Source of the DNA: Diphasiastrum complanatum
Lineage: Eukaryota; Streptophyta; Lycopodiopsida; Lycopodiales; Lycopodiaceae
Assembly: GCA_029204225.1 (NCBI GenBank)
Contig: CM055110.1
Coordinates: 47,144,921-47,208,920, forward strand
DNA length: 64,000 bases
Direction of reading: 5' to 3'
Under the pieces are notes generated by a model. That model was not told where the DNA came from. It searched no databases and saw nothing but the letters and a program-made list of their open reading frames with translations. A program made the translations under genes and the position numbers. This document shows positions 23,373-33,967 of the stretch, piece by piece. Position 1 is the first letter of the stretch; every line of letters begins with the position of its first letter.

Positions 23373-24056
23373 TTTTACTCCGTCCCGGTTGTTTACTATT
23401 TTTACTTATAGATGTACTTCTTGTAAATACAGAAATGGCCAAGTCACTGGCCTGTGGTGACCTTTGTAACAGAAATGTAAATAAAGCTGTTAATGATGTT
23501 TCTGAGCCTCAGAATCGCATGTTGCTTGGGTATAGGGTACTAGGTCATTAATGCGGAGTGGTTGGACTGACCTCCTAAAAAGTAGGAGAGTTGACTAGTC
23601 AACGTGACACATGTCATATGCTCATTGGGAGACTTGGTCCAGTGAATGAGTGACACATGTCAGGGTTGACCGGTCAAACATGACACGTGTCATGTGCTCA
23701 TTGGGACACTTGGTCCAGTGGATGAGTGACACATGTCAACCTACTCACTTGCCTATGTGTCAGGGTACTGCCAAGTGGCAAGTGTTGACTGTGCATGGAG
23801 TTGGCCATGTGTCGAGATTTAGGAAGGGTCAGGGTTAAGGGGTGCTTGAGGATTGTGTATAAGGAGCCTAGAGAGAGGCATTCCTGATCAGAATCTATGC
23901 AGCAAAGGCTGGGAGGAGACGACGCAGCCAGCTCCACTGTGTTTGTGTTTGATGCTATGTGCTTGCAGGGAATCAGAAAGGCTGGAAATTTGTGGCGATC
24001 AGTGCATGTTTTGGACGGGTGTCGGTAGGAAGATCAGGGAGAGCCTGACATCTATT
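23373..24056. mobile_element. 0.68-kb insert splitting integrase
   Basis: Integrase leaves off after STVTA and resumes at KFLYENIIVRF about 684 bases later, so this block is an insertion. It encodes nothing recognisable. It contains a 74-bp tandem pair with palindromic TTGACTAGTCAA and TTGACCGGTCAA, an ACACGTGT box and a TATA-like gtgtataagg (23856). A TG...CA-bounded solo LTR of about 660 bp (23390-24050) is possible, but no 5-bp target duplication is visible. Confidence 0.6.
23591..23738. repeat. 74-bp tandem pair with palindromic W-boxes
   Basis: Units begin at 23591 (ttgactagtcaa) and 23665 (ttgaccggtcaa). Both contain tgacac-a/g-tgtcat, gctcattggga and acttggtccagtg. TTGAC cores on both strands are WRKY-type W-box cores, and cacgtg (about 23685) is a G-box. 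Regulatory function is inferred. Confidence 0.85.
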
Positions 24057-24755
24057 GCCAAGTTTTTATATGAGAACATCATTGTTAGATTTTGCTGTCT
24101 AGTAGAAATTGTTAGAGATTAAGGAACTCATTTTGTCAATGAGACAATCAGATGCTTACTGAAAGAATTTTTTGTTAGTCATAGGTTTAGTACTCCGTAC
24201 TATTTGAGGGGTAATGGACAAGCAGAATCTTCAAACAAGATTCTTTGCAGTATTATGAACAAGATAGTAGAGGCAAATCGTTCTGATTGGGAACATAAGT
24301 TACATGCAGCTTTATGGGCATTCAGAACAGCCTATAAAGTTAGTACAAATCAGACTCCTTTCCAACTAGTTCATGGTCAAGATGCAGTTATGCCTATTGA
24401 ATTTTTAGTACCATCTTTACGCATAGTAGCAACGGAACGGTTGGATGATGCTAAATCCTTACAACTCCGTCATGAGGCTTTACGCAAATTATGTGAAACT
24501 AGATTGATATCAGTTCATGCACTAGCAGCCGAGAAAGCTCATTGCAAGGCATGGCATGATTGTCGTTTACATAAGAGGGATCTGAAAGGAGGAGATCTTG
24601 CCTTGTTGTATAAAAGGAAGTTGATCAAGGGAAAATTGAAATTCACAGGTGAAGGACCATACAGAGTTAAAGAGATTCTATCTTATGGAGCAGTGGTCCT
24701 GGAACACCTTGATGGACGAAGATTTGATACCGCTGTGAATGGCAGCCAAGCCTGA
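24057..24755 (+). pseudogene. Integrase C-terminal part
   Basis: The frame resumes with FLYENIIVRF, EIVRD-stop-GTHFVNETI (second catalytic Asp region) and RGNGQAESSNKIL (catalytic Glu). Then come HAALWAFRTAYKVSTNQTPF and a C-terminal domain with GDLALLYKRK and GEGPYRVKEILSYGAVVLEH, the GPY/F-like module. A TAA at 24120 interrupts the core. No chromodomain follows, which fits a non-chromovirus (Athila/Tat-like) lineage. Confidence 0.85.
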
Positions 24756-25560
24756 TCCCCCAGCCTGATTGAAAATCTGATTTTTTATCTTTCTTTGATT
24801 TTACAATTTTGTTGTTTTCGATTAGTTATTTTTATTTTTTTGGAAAAAAGATAGTGAAAATGCCAAAAAATTGGAAAAGGAAAACGAGTAAAAATGATGA
24901 GCAAAAGTCAGAAAAGTCTTAAAAAGAGGAAGGAAAGTATTTTCAAGAATCAATTTTTGAATGGAAAATCTATCAAGGTCAGATCATGATTTAAACAATC
25001 ATATTAACCGTCATCGGTTTGCCAGATGATAGATCCAGCTCAGATTTATTTATATTGAGTTGGGCCCTAATTTTAGCTAGGCGAGAGTTAAGCTCTATGT
25101 CCCATTGAGAACCTTCACCAAGCATGATGCACTCATTATGAACATTCACCGACCTGGCAAATGAAATCAGAACATGGGCGAAGCTTGAAATCCTAAAAAT
25201 TGTCATTAAATGCAGTTTCCAGGCGAAGGAGGCACCTAGGCGAGGGTCGAACTTTCGCCAGATCTACATAACCTTCGCTGAGCTACCCTATTGCTCAGTA
25301 ACCTTTGCCGAGAATTCTGGAAGCTATTTTCACAGTACTGAACATGCCTGCAAATTATTGTCCAGAACTGAACAACCAAACGAGTACTTCGTCTAATAGA
25401 CCCTCCAAATTAGCCTATAAAAGGGATCATTTCAAATTTATTTCTCACCAGTGCTAGCAAAGCTCTTGCGATTTTTTCTCGCGACCAAACTTCTAAAACT
25501 TCCAAACAGCCTTTTGATACGCTCCCAAGCTCTCTGATCGTCTTTTTTGCTTATCTTACC
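24756..25560. other. Spacer between integrase and extra ORF
   Basis: About 0.8 kb of AT-rich, then mixed sequence with no coding motif. It may hold the leader or splice signals of the downstream ORF. Confidence 0.4.
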
Positions 25561-25570
25561 TACTGCAACC

Positions 25571-28267
25571 ATGTCTTTTACTGAATCCGACACCTCTGCT
25601 TCACCCAGATTCATTGTCTTGCGTGATGTTCCAACTTCAACGGACATCATGGCTTTACCTAGCACTGGTAGAGTGGCTGAATGGGTAACCCTCGCTGATC
25701 CTCTACTCAAAGCGATGGGCATTCATGCCATTGCATTCTCAAGTAAAATCAGTATGGAGTATGGCTTTTGGCACGTGGAATGAGGCCAAAGCCAAGTTTT
25801 ACATTACCTTTCAGGGAGTAGTGCACAAGGTGCGTGTGGTGACAGACGTCGCCCTTGCTGCCGTAGGCATTGTCTCTAGATCTAGGCCTTCACTGTCCCA
25901 TAAAATGGCCAATCAGATCATTAAACCATTTGTGGACACTAGAATGAATCAGTACCAGACTAATGATGGTTACCTCATAGATGCCATCAAAGATTTAGTC
26001 CTTCAGGCTGCTGCACACCTTCTGAATAACTTCCTGATTGGGGAACCTGCGGAAGGAGAGGATAGTTTCACAAATCCTCCACTGTTTGGTCGAATCCCAT
26101 ATAGAATTTGTGAAGGAGAAAGTCCAACCTTAGGACTGGCATAAGACCGTCTTTGGGGAGTTGAAGACGGCCATCAAGCTAACACAAAGAAACAATTTGC
26201 AGCCAGCTCTTTCCTCTCTTCATTGGCAGCGTCTTATTTGGAGAATAAAGTGCACAGATTTCGGGCTAAATCCATCTTAGCTATTTATGAGCTAACACTG
26301 GCCGAATCCTCCATCAAGCAAGCACACCCAATGTTGTAGACGGGTACACAGTGAGATAGTTTCACTCCCCTCGCCTCCCGCGTCCCATCGACATACTCAG
26401 CAACCACAACCAGCTGTGCAACCGCTTCCTGCCGCAAGCCGCTCTAAACTTCCTATTCCCCCATCCTCTACCACAACCCTTGCCACCGATTCCTCAGTTA
26501 TGCCTTCTGTGACAATTGGCTCCACAGTTCAAGTCACAGAAGTGCAGGCCACCTCACCCCCCTCACACACTATAGCCATGTCATCAGCTACCCAAAGGTT
26601 CATGGAACTGTTCGATGATTCCAACCCCTTGGACTCGAACGAAGTATTTGTTGTGCCCTAGACTCCTACTCCATTCGACCCTAACTCCCTTGGAATGGGA
26701 TTCGATCAGTTCCTGGACGCCTCACAAACATTGGATGCTACCCCTCAGAAGGATTCAACAGCAGCTCCATCAGCAATTTTCCAAGCACCAAACACTTCCA
26801 ATCCGTTCTTCGGTACGATCACCAAAAGTTTTTGAAGCTACGCTACCAGAAGGATTTGAAGATGAGGATGTTTTTGAAGAAGAAGATCTGCAGGCCATTC
26901 TTCAAGCCAAATCAACGCAACCTGCTGGACCTTCTGCAACATTACCTTCTTAACCTGCTGTCACTCTTAATTTTGGTGACATCCTAGGAATTCACACCCA
27001 CCTAGGAAAGATGATCTAGAATATGATAGAGGGGAAAGCAGCCTTGGATAAGCACATCTCGGAGTTGGGCTCAGAGAATTCTTTGATCAGCCAAAAGCTT
27101 ATTCAACTCAACAGAGAGCTCCAGATCGCTAAGCAGCGGCCGACCTTAAGCAGGCCCAGCAGCATGAAGATGCCCTTCAAGATTATGTGGGCAAGTTACA
27201 GGAAGCACTAGGGACCGCACAAGATCAAGTCGACAAAGCCGTCCAAGACGCCAAATTGCAGATTCCGCTCTTACAGGGGGGCAATTGGACATGGCAATGT
27301 TAGAAAAAGAACGGATCTTGAAAGAGTTGGATACTGTAGCACATGAGCGCGACAATTTGCTGTACACACCGGTAGCAGATCGTTCTGTATCTCAAGAAGA
27401 AATCAATTACCTCCTCAGGAAAGTGGAAAGCTGCAAACCCACTCTATTAGGACGCATTCAAACAGGAGGCCACAACTGAATTATCGAAGGCCAAAGATAT
27501 AGTAAAGGGATATGAACAGTCAGCTGCCTCGTCAAACAACTCCTCAGATCCAAATATCAATCATGCCAGCATTCTCACCACAGCCCCAAGATACAAATCA
27601 AGGGTAGGATGATTCAGCTATTGGACTGATGGATGGGCCATCACAACGAAGTCCACCGGCCAGGAAGATATTCCAACGACCAATCAGCATAGAGGAAGAA
27701 ATTCAGAACTTCCTTAGACAACACCCTCATGAATCATCTAGAGGCGGCTGGGTCGTTAAGTTCAAAACCTCAGAAATCGAGCCAGGGAAAGAATAAGATA
27801 AGCTGCCAGCATTGGGCAAGCAACCTCCTTGGAGGAAGACAATTTTTGAGAAAACTCCAAATTCTATAAGGAGTTATGTGGCAAGTCCTAGGCAGTTACG
27901 TATTGATCCATATTACGTGCCTATGCCACGAAGGAACAAATGGAAAGATTGTGGCGTACCATTGGATAAAATTATGATCAATACTTCCCATTGGCCGATA
28001 ATCTACCAGATGTTCAATTGGAACATATCAGTGGACTTCCATCGAGCGCTTCAAGCTTATGCCCAAGAATATCTTTTTTCACCAGATCTCACGGTTAGGC
28101 AGTTAGCCATATTTGCTAAGGATTTGGCTACTTTGGCATGCAACAAATGTTTTCTGCCACATGACCGAGATTTCAACATGGAACGGCTCGAATTCATGGA
28201 GAAAGTCCAATATCATTTAATGAAGGTTAGGCGTGAAGCTAACCAAAGCCCCAAAAAAATTTTGTGA
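25571..28267 (+). pseudogene. Extra ORF between pol and 3' LTR, unknown function
   Basis: A sense-strand coding region of about 2.7 kb, broken by frame changes. It starts MSFTESDTSASPRFIVLRDV, changes frame near 25760, and continues with FYITFQGVVHKVRVVTDVAL and MANQIIKPFVDTRMNQYQ. Then come a Ser/Pro/Thr-rich middle (26340-26950), a coiled-coil-like segment (27023-27480: KHISELGSENSLISQKLIQL, ERILKELDTVAHERDNLL) and a C-terminal part (27812-28267) with PWRKTIFEKTPNSIRSYV and a basic end. It ends about 40 bases before the 3' LTR. No signal peptide or clear membrane span is visible, so an envelope role is not supported. Plant Athila/Tat elements carry uncharacterised ORFs here. Confidence 0.55.
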
Positions 28268-28305
28268 GGTGTCGTGGGACCGCCACCAATTTTGGTGGGA
28301 GATAC

Positions 28306-28493
28306 TGTTGGAGGGTTTGCGAATCTCGAGGCAACCCTAACACTAGTTAATAAGTGAGAGGGAATTGGCACCCTGCGTGTTTAAGTTAATAAAGGATTTC
28401 AAGCCTTTTTGCGAGAATTAAATGTCTCAAGGCCTAATAGTCAAGTTATTTAATACAAAAGGGTGCCCCCCAAATTTCAAATTTCAAATAATA
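28306..28493 (+). repeat. 3' LTR of gypsy element, truncated
   Basis: It starts tgttggagggtttgc like the 5' LTR and aligns to aaatttcaaataataag, after which 5' and 3' copies diverge abruptly. About the first 190 bases remain. Relative to the 5' copy it lacks about 40 bases around the spot tgtttaagttaataaagg. Confidence 0.85.
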
Positions 28494-29168
28494 AGCCCTT
28501 CTGGATGCCTTACCAATAACGACAAGTGTAGTCGTATTCAACTTGTGGGTATAGGGGTAGGATCCAATCGATGACCATAAACTCATTAATGTTTCTGTTG
28601 AATGTTACTAAAGAGAGGCCCATGTTGCCAAACTATAGGGTCCAAATAACAATAATAATGAGTGCAAGCCCATGGTCCTTAGGTATCTATGTGCATGATA
28701 TTGATCCTATATGACAATAATTCCAACTTGCAACTATGCAAATTAGCAAAGGGACTTTGGATTAGCCATTCGCGCTTGGAGAAATAGCAAAGTTTAAGAA
28801 ATTGTGGGTTCGTTCAAACTCAAATAAATTTGGCAATGTTTCTTGTCAATTGAGGCCAAGAAATTCCTCTTGTAGTCTCTTGTTGAAAGTCTCTGTTTTG
28901 CAAGAAAACTCAATAATTGAGAAAATTTACATGGAACAAAGTTAACATAAACTTTTAAGAATAAATGTTTCATTGCATGTTCACTCATGTGACAACTTTT
29001 GATTTGATTAGTGTCAACAAGCTTTCGTAGCTATAAATGACATAAGTTTGTAGTCTTTTATTGCATAGGCATTTCTAGTGGATAGTGTACATAATAATTT
29101 TGACTTCTACCCAAAATCTCTTATGAAAAGCTTAAAAAGTTAGATAAGTAGGTAGTGTTTACGTAAAT
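28494..29168. other. No feature assigned
   Basis: Sequence beyond the truncated LTR. No coding motif or repeat recognised. Confidence 0.5.
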
Positions 29169-29375
29169 GTAGCAGTTCAAGTTTTACTCATCATTTTATT
29201 TGTTTACCAAGCTAGTTAAAAAGTAAGTGGTGCAGAGTTATGCAGATGGTTCTACAACTCCTTTGACGTTGTAGCAGTTCAAGTTTTACTCATCATTTCA
29301 TTTGTTTACCAAGCTAGTTAAAAAGTAAGTGGTGCAGAGTTATGCAGATGGTTCTACAACTCCTTTGACGTTGTA
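29169..29375. repeat. Tandem duplication, 102-bp unit x 2
   Basis: gtagcagttcaagttttact starts at 29169 and again at 29271. The two 102-base units differ at a single position by eye (catttta/catttca), so the duplication is recent. Confidence 0.97.
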
Positions 29376-30086
29376 TTCGTATTGGAGGAGCTCTGCTAGT
29401 TGGAGAGTGAGGATTGCACTAGCTTTGAAAGGTTTGTCAATAGCTATTTCTTTGGTACCTTGTTTGCATACAATGTTACTCGTGCATTGATGTTAGTTCT
29501 TTTGTTGATGCTAGTCTTTTTTTCTCCCAAGATTCCATTGGGCTCTATATGGGCAGCCAGTTGTGTAGCTCTGATTTGTATAGAATGCTGACTAGTAAGT
29601 AGTTCATCAAGCTGTTGGACTACATGTGTGTAAAATATGAGCTATGAAATGAAACAAAAAGAGAAACTGGAACTATTGGATCCATGTGTGACTAGTAGCA
29701 TAAGAAGTTCATGTATATAAGATCTTTGTTTGTGCAAATGTACCCTAGGATTCATCCTCCCATATTTGTTTAAAGTCGTTTAAGGAAGTTCATGATCATA
29801 GTTGAAGAGTATGTCATAGTAGTGGTAGTAGATCTAGCTGTATGCCTGTGTCGTATGTGTGTTTGCCTCGAGGATTGTAGAGCTAAGAATTGCGGTGGCT
29901 GGTATCGACGTCAGACATCTTGGTGTTGGTGCGGATAATTGTATCACCTTTTGAGCCTAAGACCGTCGTTCCCTCTAGGTAGGGGTGTCCATCTAGAGAA
30001 GAATGATGTGATATGAGAGTGCATCATGCCCCTAGATTGAGGAGATTGGCATGTGTCAGTGTTTCATCTTTGAGTTGAAGGATCTC
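29376..30086. other. No feature assigned
   Basis: A 63-codon hydrophobic frame at 29400-29591 (ALMLVLLLMLVFFSP) could be a membrane segment, but has no homology I know and is probably chance. Nothing else. Confidence 0.4.
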
Positions 30087-30393
30087 TGTAACATCAAGGC
30101 AACTCATTTCTAGTCCTCATACAATATCAAGGAATGAATTGTAACCATATGGTCTCTAAATATTTAGTGATACTATTACGAGCCTGTAACCCGAGTTTAA
30201 GGTACTGACATACAACAATTAGGTGTCTTTGTAACACTGGCAGAGGTGCCAGTGCACTTCGTGCAATGCATTGCATTAGCTTACACTGGGCTAGGTGGGG
30301 CATTCTCTATAAGAAGAGGGTGTGATGGCTGAGTGTATTAGACTATGCTAGCCTTATTGTGGTTCATAAGCGTCCAACACTAGTATCAGAGCC
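30087..30393 (+). repeat. Degenerate LTR end and primer-binding site
   Basis: acactgggctaggtggggc (about 30282), ctctataaga and tattgtggttc are alignable in order with the 3' part of the LTR at 41457-41814 (cacactgggctaggagggg ... actgtggtg). The sequence then reads tagtatcagagcc (30381), one mismatch from the Met-tRNA complement tggtatcagagc. It is therefore a decayed LTR/primer-site junction of a related gypsy element. The 5' limit is uncertain. Confidence 0.7.
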
Positions 30394-31249
30394 ATAGTGA
30401 TGAGTTCTTTCACGTTTGCAGTAGCAATTTCTTCTCTATTAGTGAATATTCAGGAGATCAGGTCTGATTTTCTCTGCATGCCAGAGTTTTGATTTTCAGC
30501 ATGCTTTGCTAGTTTATGGGCGCCCTTCAAGGATCAAAATTGAAGTGGATTTTGGGGTTGCCGTTGACCAATTTCAAGCAAGAAAGTTTGCTTGGATCCA
30601 GCGCTCATTTGGTTAAGGATTGGGCACACTTTTTTCAGATTCTAGGGGTACACTTTGAAACCGGATATCATTGCACCTTGTGACTGGCATAGCGAGTTTC
30701 CAACAAACTTTTACAGCGCATTTTCTCCTACTATCTTTTAGGAACTGCTTCTTGCAAGATGTTTGAGAGTTTCTAGCGCAATTTTTTCTTTCATAGTAAA
30801 TTCATGTTGCACCTGATTCTTGCAGGATGTAAGTGCATCATTTCAGCAATCGATGCATTTCTTCCACCAGTTTGTAGCAAATTTTTCCAACAGGTTAAGC
30901 GTGGCCTTAGGGAAAATTAGCAGGGCAACGAGCTACTACTGCTAAATTTGTTCCTCTGCTGTTGCTACTTTGCTGTCTATAAACATGATCCGTGAAGTAG
31001 CATGCAATTTAAAACAATGATTGCCATAAGCATGGTGGTTTGAGGAGCACAGCTGGGAGAGACAAACCTTTTTGAAATGATGGAGGGAGTACTTTGTCGA
31101 ACCACCAGAACATGATAGTCAGAACCAGAAGGCATAGATAGCAGTACTTAGATTCTTTAAAGCTGTAACACTGAAGAGGTCACCTTGTACACGAAAAATT
31201 GGTGGCTTTGTTGCCAGCTATTCGATTCTTTTAGGCTGGTCTTTATAAG
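30394..31249 (+). other. Probable untranslated leader of the decayed element
   Basis: It follows the primer-site relic and has repeated cttgcagga/gcaagatg words like other gypsy leaders in this window. No gag or pol sequence follows, so the element is truncated. Confidence 0.35.
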
Positions 31250-31570
31250 GTGACTACACAATACTGAGTGACAAATGCTTAATAACCCCCCATCCGTAGA
31301 ATCACAACCAACTCACCCCCGTGCGCTTGAGCTGTTGACACCAACTAGCTTGATCAAGCCTCCTATGATAATCGGCCTCCCATACCATCAGTCATCACAC
31401 TCAGCTTTTGTGGGCACTCATATCCATGGCTAGAGACACATCCTAGCTCTCGCATGCTTATACCATCCACCCACTCCCTGGGTAGACTACCTCTATATAC
31501 AAAGGACAAGTGGGTCCCACCATAAAAATGGTCCATCCTTAGATTTGTGACACGAGGTATCTTTAAGGGT
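31250..31570 (-). repeat. Degenerate LTR related to the 40250-40745 LTR
   Basis: Blocks shared in order with 40250-40745: gagtgacaaatgct / agtgacgaacgct, ctcacccccgtgc, cctctatatacaaaggacaagtgggtc / cctctatatacatagtccaggtgggtc. Read on the minus strand the last block gives the TATA region of that LTR. Overall identity is low, so this is an old solo LTR or fragment. Confidence 0.6.
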
Positions 31571-31725
31571 TGATGACGGATTGCAAGACCTAGCTGTGGA
31601 GTATTGTAATTGCAATACTAGATCAACCATGAAAAAATGAGAAACGTAGCTTTGAAAAACATTAAACACAAGGGAAATTGCTTAAGCACCTCACAATAGT
31701 TAAACTTAGAAGAAAGAATGATTGC

Positions 31726-31726
<1 letters not shown>

Positions 31727-31800
<74 letters not shown>
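31727..31800. repeat. (GA)n microsatellite
   Basis: A pure AG run of about 74 bases. Confidence 0.98.
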
Positions 31801-31802
<2 letters not shown>

Positions 31803-31829
31803 TCTTCGTAATCTTCGTAATCCTCTATG

Positions 31830-32410
31830 AGGCAAGCATCTCATGTACATGCATGGAAAGTGTAGGTGGCAACCATATAATTGAGAAACAAGTAGGCCAC
31901 TCTGAGAGATCTTCTAACATCTTGTTCACTACTCTCTCCTCCCAAAATTTATCCCTCTTTGATTGTTTCTTAACACCACCTAGGTAGCTTCTTCCTAGTG
32001 GTAGGCAATGTGGATGATGGCACATGGTGTATTGTCTTAGTCTTCCATTTTTTTTCAATTTTGGCCTTTGTAGTTGGCCAAATTGAGGTCTCGAACTAGA
32101 ATGTTTAGGTTCCTATTGTTGCACTTGCTCTTGAGGCTCATAGGACTCTTGAATAGGGTCCTCTTTTGTGAAATCAATCAATAGTAGGAACTCACTAGTT
32201 CCATCATTCTCTCTCCTGTACTTTGAGCGAATGGTCTTGACTTAGGATCTTCTTTTTGTATTCGAGATAATACCACACGTAGGCCTTCTTGCCTTCACTA
32301 TACCTAAGGAAAATACCCTTTATGGATTTAGCATCAAGTTTCTTTTACAAATTAGGTATGCGTGCCATCCGTATCTTTGAAAAGAGACGCCCAACTTTTC
32401 ATTATCTCCT
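31830..32410 (-). pseudogene. Ty1/copia polyprotein fragment (post-integrase)
   Basis: The minus-strand frame near 32250-32340 reads KKLDAKSIKGIFLRYSEGKK followed by AYVWYYLE, the signature of the copia integrase C-terminal/linker region (KLD-x-KS-x-x-C-I-F-L-G-Y). Downstream on the minus strand are acidic linker sequence and a frame (31825-32058). Stops interrupt it. It abuts a coiled-coil coding relic at about 32410 and is otherwise isolated. Copia elements move by RNA intermediates, and this fragment encodes no complete enzyme. Confidence 0.75.
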
Positions 32411-32497
32411 TGTGCAGGACCAATTCTTGTTCCAATGCCTAGATTTTCACCACTGTAACTGATGGCTCACCTCTACTCTAGACACCATCTTTATATG
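32411..32497 (-). pseudogene. Coiled-coil coding relic, downstream piece
   Basis: The minus frame ALEQELVLHKEIMKSWASLF follows two stops. Across the chromovirus insertion it continues the frame found at 38198-38510 once the target duplication is counted only once. The two pieces were therefore contiguous before the chromovirus inserted. Confidence 0.5.
32493..32497. repeat. Target-site duplication ATATG (left)
   Basis: atatg directly before the 5' LTR, repeated at 38193-38197 directly after the 3' LTR. Confidence 0.85.
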
Positions 32498-32948
32498 AGT
32501 TATGGACTCGGCTCATTACATTCGTCATGTCCATTTACATTTACTTTACTTTATGCATAGGCAGGCTTTGGGCCCTTTTTTATTCATTATTTGACATTTA
32601 GACTATATGGTTGGCCTTGGGCCCTATTATTGACATTTAGACCATATTATTGGCCTTGGGCCCTATGATTCACTATATTGGTTATTTGGTCATATTACTG
32701 AGAGTGGGGGCCTTCTTGGAGGGCGCACTATTTTCCCTCTCAGTTTGGCCCTAGCCACTGGAAGCTTCCTTTTAGGGCTTCCTCTTGGCTATAAGTAGGG
32801 ATGCTGTGTCATTTGTTACTTGGCTTATGATATGATCTCCTTCTTTAGTCTCTTTAAGCTTTCTCTCTCCTGCTTTCTAGGGTTAAGTCTTGCTTATGTG
32901 ATGCTTTCATAGACTAAATCTAGATCAGCCGTGGCTACGTTCATAACT
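32498..32948 (+). repeat. 5' LTR of chromovirus
   Basis: 451 bp starting agttatgg and ending cataact, a perfect 7-bp terminal inverted repeat (agttatg/cataact) in place of the usual TG...CA. TATA-like ggctataagtag at about 32788. Matches 37743-38192. Confidence 0.93.
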
Positions 32949-32960
32949 TGGTATCAGAGC
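32949..32960 (+). promoter_or_regulatory. Primer-binding site (initiator Met-tRNA)
   Basis: tggtatcagagc immediately follows the LTR with no spacer. It is complementary to the 3' end of plant initiator Met-tRNA and primes minus-strand cDNA. Confidence 0.9.
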
Positions 32961-33967
32961 ACTTTCCTGAGCATCTCCATTGAGCAGATTTTTCTCTCAC
33001 AGGAGGGCGCCCATCTTCAGCTTGGATCTTCACCATTTTTCAACCGGATCTTCAGCATTTCTCCACACTTGTCTTGCAGATTTTCACGACGGATCGGAGG
33101 AGGACAGGCGCCCACTTGCTGCCCATATCTAGCGCCCTCTTGCTGGCTGCCTACTGCTGCATTTTCAGCCTTTTTCCTCCCCTATTTTGGGCGCCCTACT
33201 GCCTCCTATTTGCTGCCCTATTGGGCGCCCTCATGCTTGCTGACCAGCGCCCTACTGCTCCTTCCTTTGCTGAAAATTTCCGCTTTTTGCTGCCCCTATT
33301 CGCCACCTTCCATCAGCCACTCCTAGCGCCCTACCAACCCATCTTTTTGATCCAATTTTTTTTTGCCGTTTACTACCTCTCTTGGACGCCCACACTCCAC
33401 CATAGCTGGCGTCCTACATCTGCCTCAATTTCAGCTCACCCTCCTACACTGCTGTCAATGTTCGCAACCCTACCCCGGACAATACAAACACGCCTAGATG
33501 CTTAGAAAGCCACTCCCACCCAACTTAATCGCGCATCGGGATTGCTCCCCGTCTTTATCGCAAACTTTTTTTTTACCCTTGAAGGGCGACCTCCGATTTT
33601 TCAGCCTTGTTTCCTCGCTGCCCATACCTCCTTTTTGTTATCACTTCCTTTCCTTGGTTGCTCCCTTTCCAGCCCCATAGTCCATTATTGTTTCCCATAC
33701 TTTTACCCACCGTTTACTCCACGTTGTCGGGCCCTTAGCATCTTTTTTGGAGGCTGCCCGGTACCTCGACATATCGCCGCTATTTTTCAGCTCACTTCCG
33801 GTTGCGGTTACGAGGTATTTCTTACTTAGTTGTCCTTTCCGTTCATCTTACATCGCGAGTTCTATTGTGTCTTTTTATTGGCGTGCCTATTGTGACGACT
33901 TATGTCCTCTCCTTCAGTTCGTCCAATTGTTTAGCACATTTCTTTTCTCGCTTACTTTTTCTTCCTC
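32961..33967 (+). other. Untranslated leader of chromovirus
   Basis: A C/T-rich leader of about 1 kb with repeated gcgccc/gggcgccc words (33000-33430). Overlapping frames here (32931-33326, 33074-33505) are pyrimidine-rich artefacts. Confidence 0.6.

Larger units (their letters stand above)
17858..28493 (+). mobile_element. Old Ty3/gypsy element, RT-deleted, with extra 3' ORF
   Basis: Two same-sense LTR segments (from 17858 and 28306, both starting tgttggagggtttgc) bracket plus-strand gag zinc knuckles, protease, RNase H, integrase and a long additional coding region. The 3' LTR is preceded by a purine-rich ggtgggagatac, a likely plus-strand primer tract. The LTRs differ by many substitutions and a deletion of about 40 bases, and almost every frame is broken, so it is old. 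The reverse transcriptase is missing, integrase is split by an insert, and the 3' LTR is cut off after about 190 bases. The extra coding region after pol sits where plant Athila/Tat elements carry their third ORF. Confidence 0.85.

Noticed and set aside
23390-24050. Firm call of a solo LTR within integrase
   Set aside because: TG...CA ends can be chosen, but no matching 5-bp duplication flanks them. Kept only as a possibility.
25571-28267. Envelope gene of an endogenous retrovirus-like element
   Set aside because: No signal peptide, cleavage site or transmembrane segment is visible. Only the position would suggest it.
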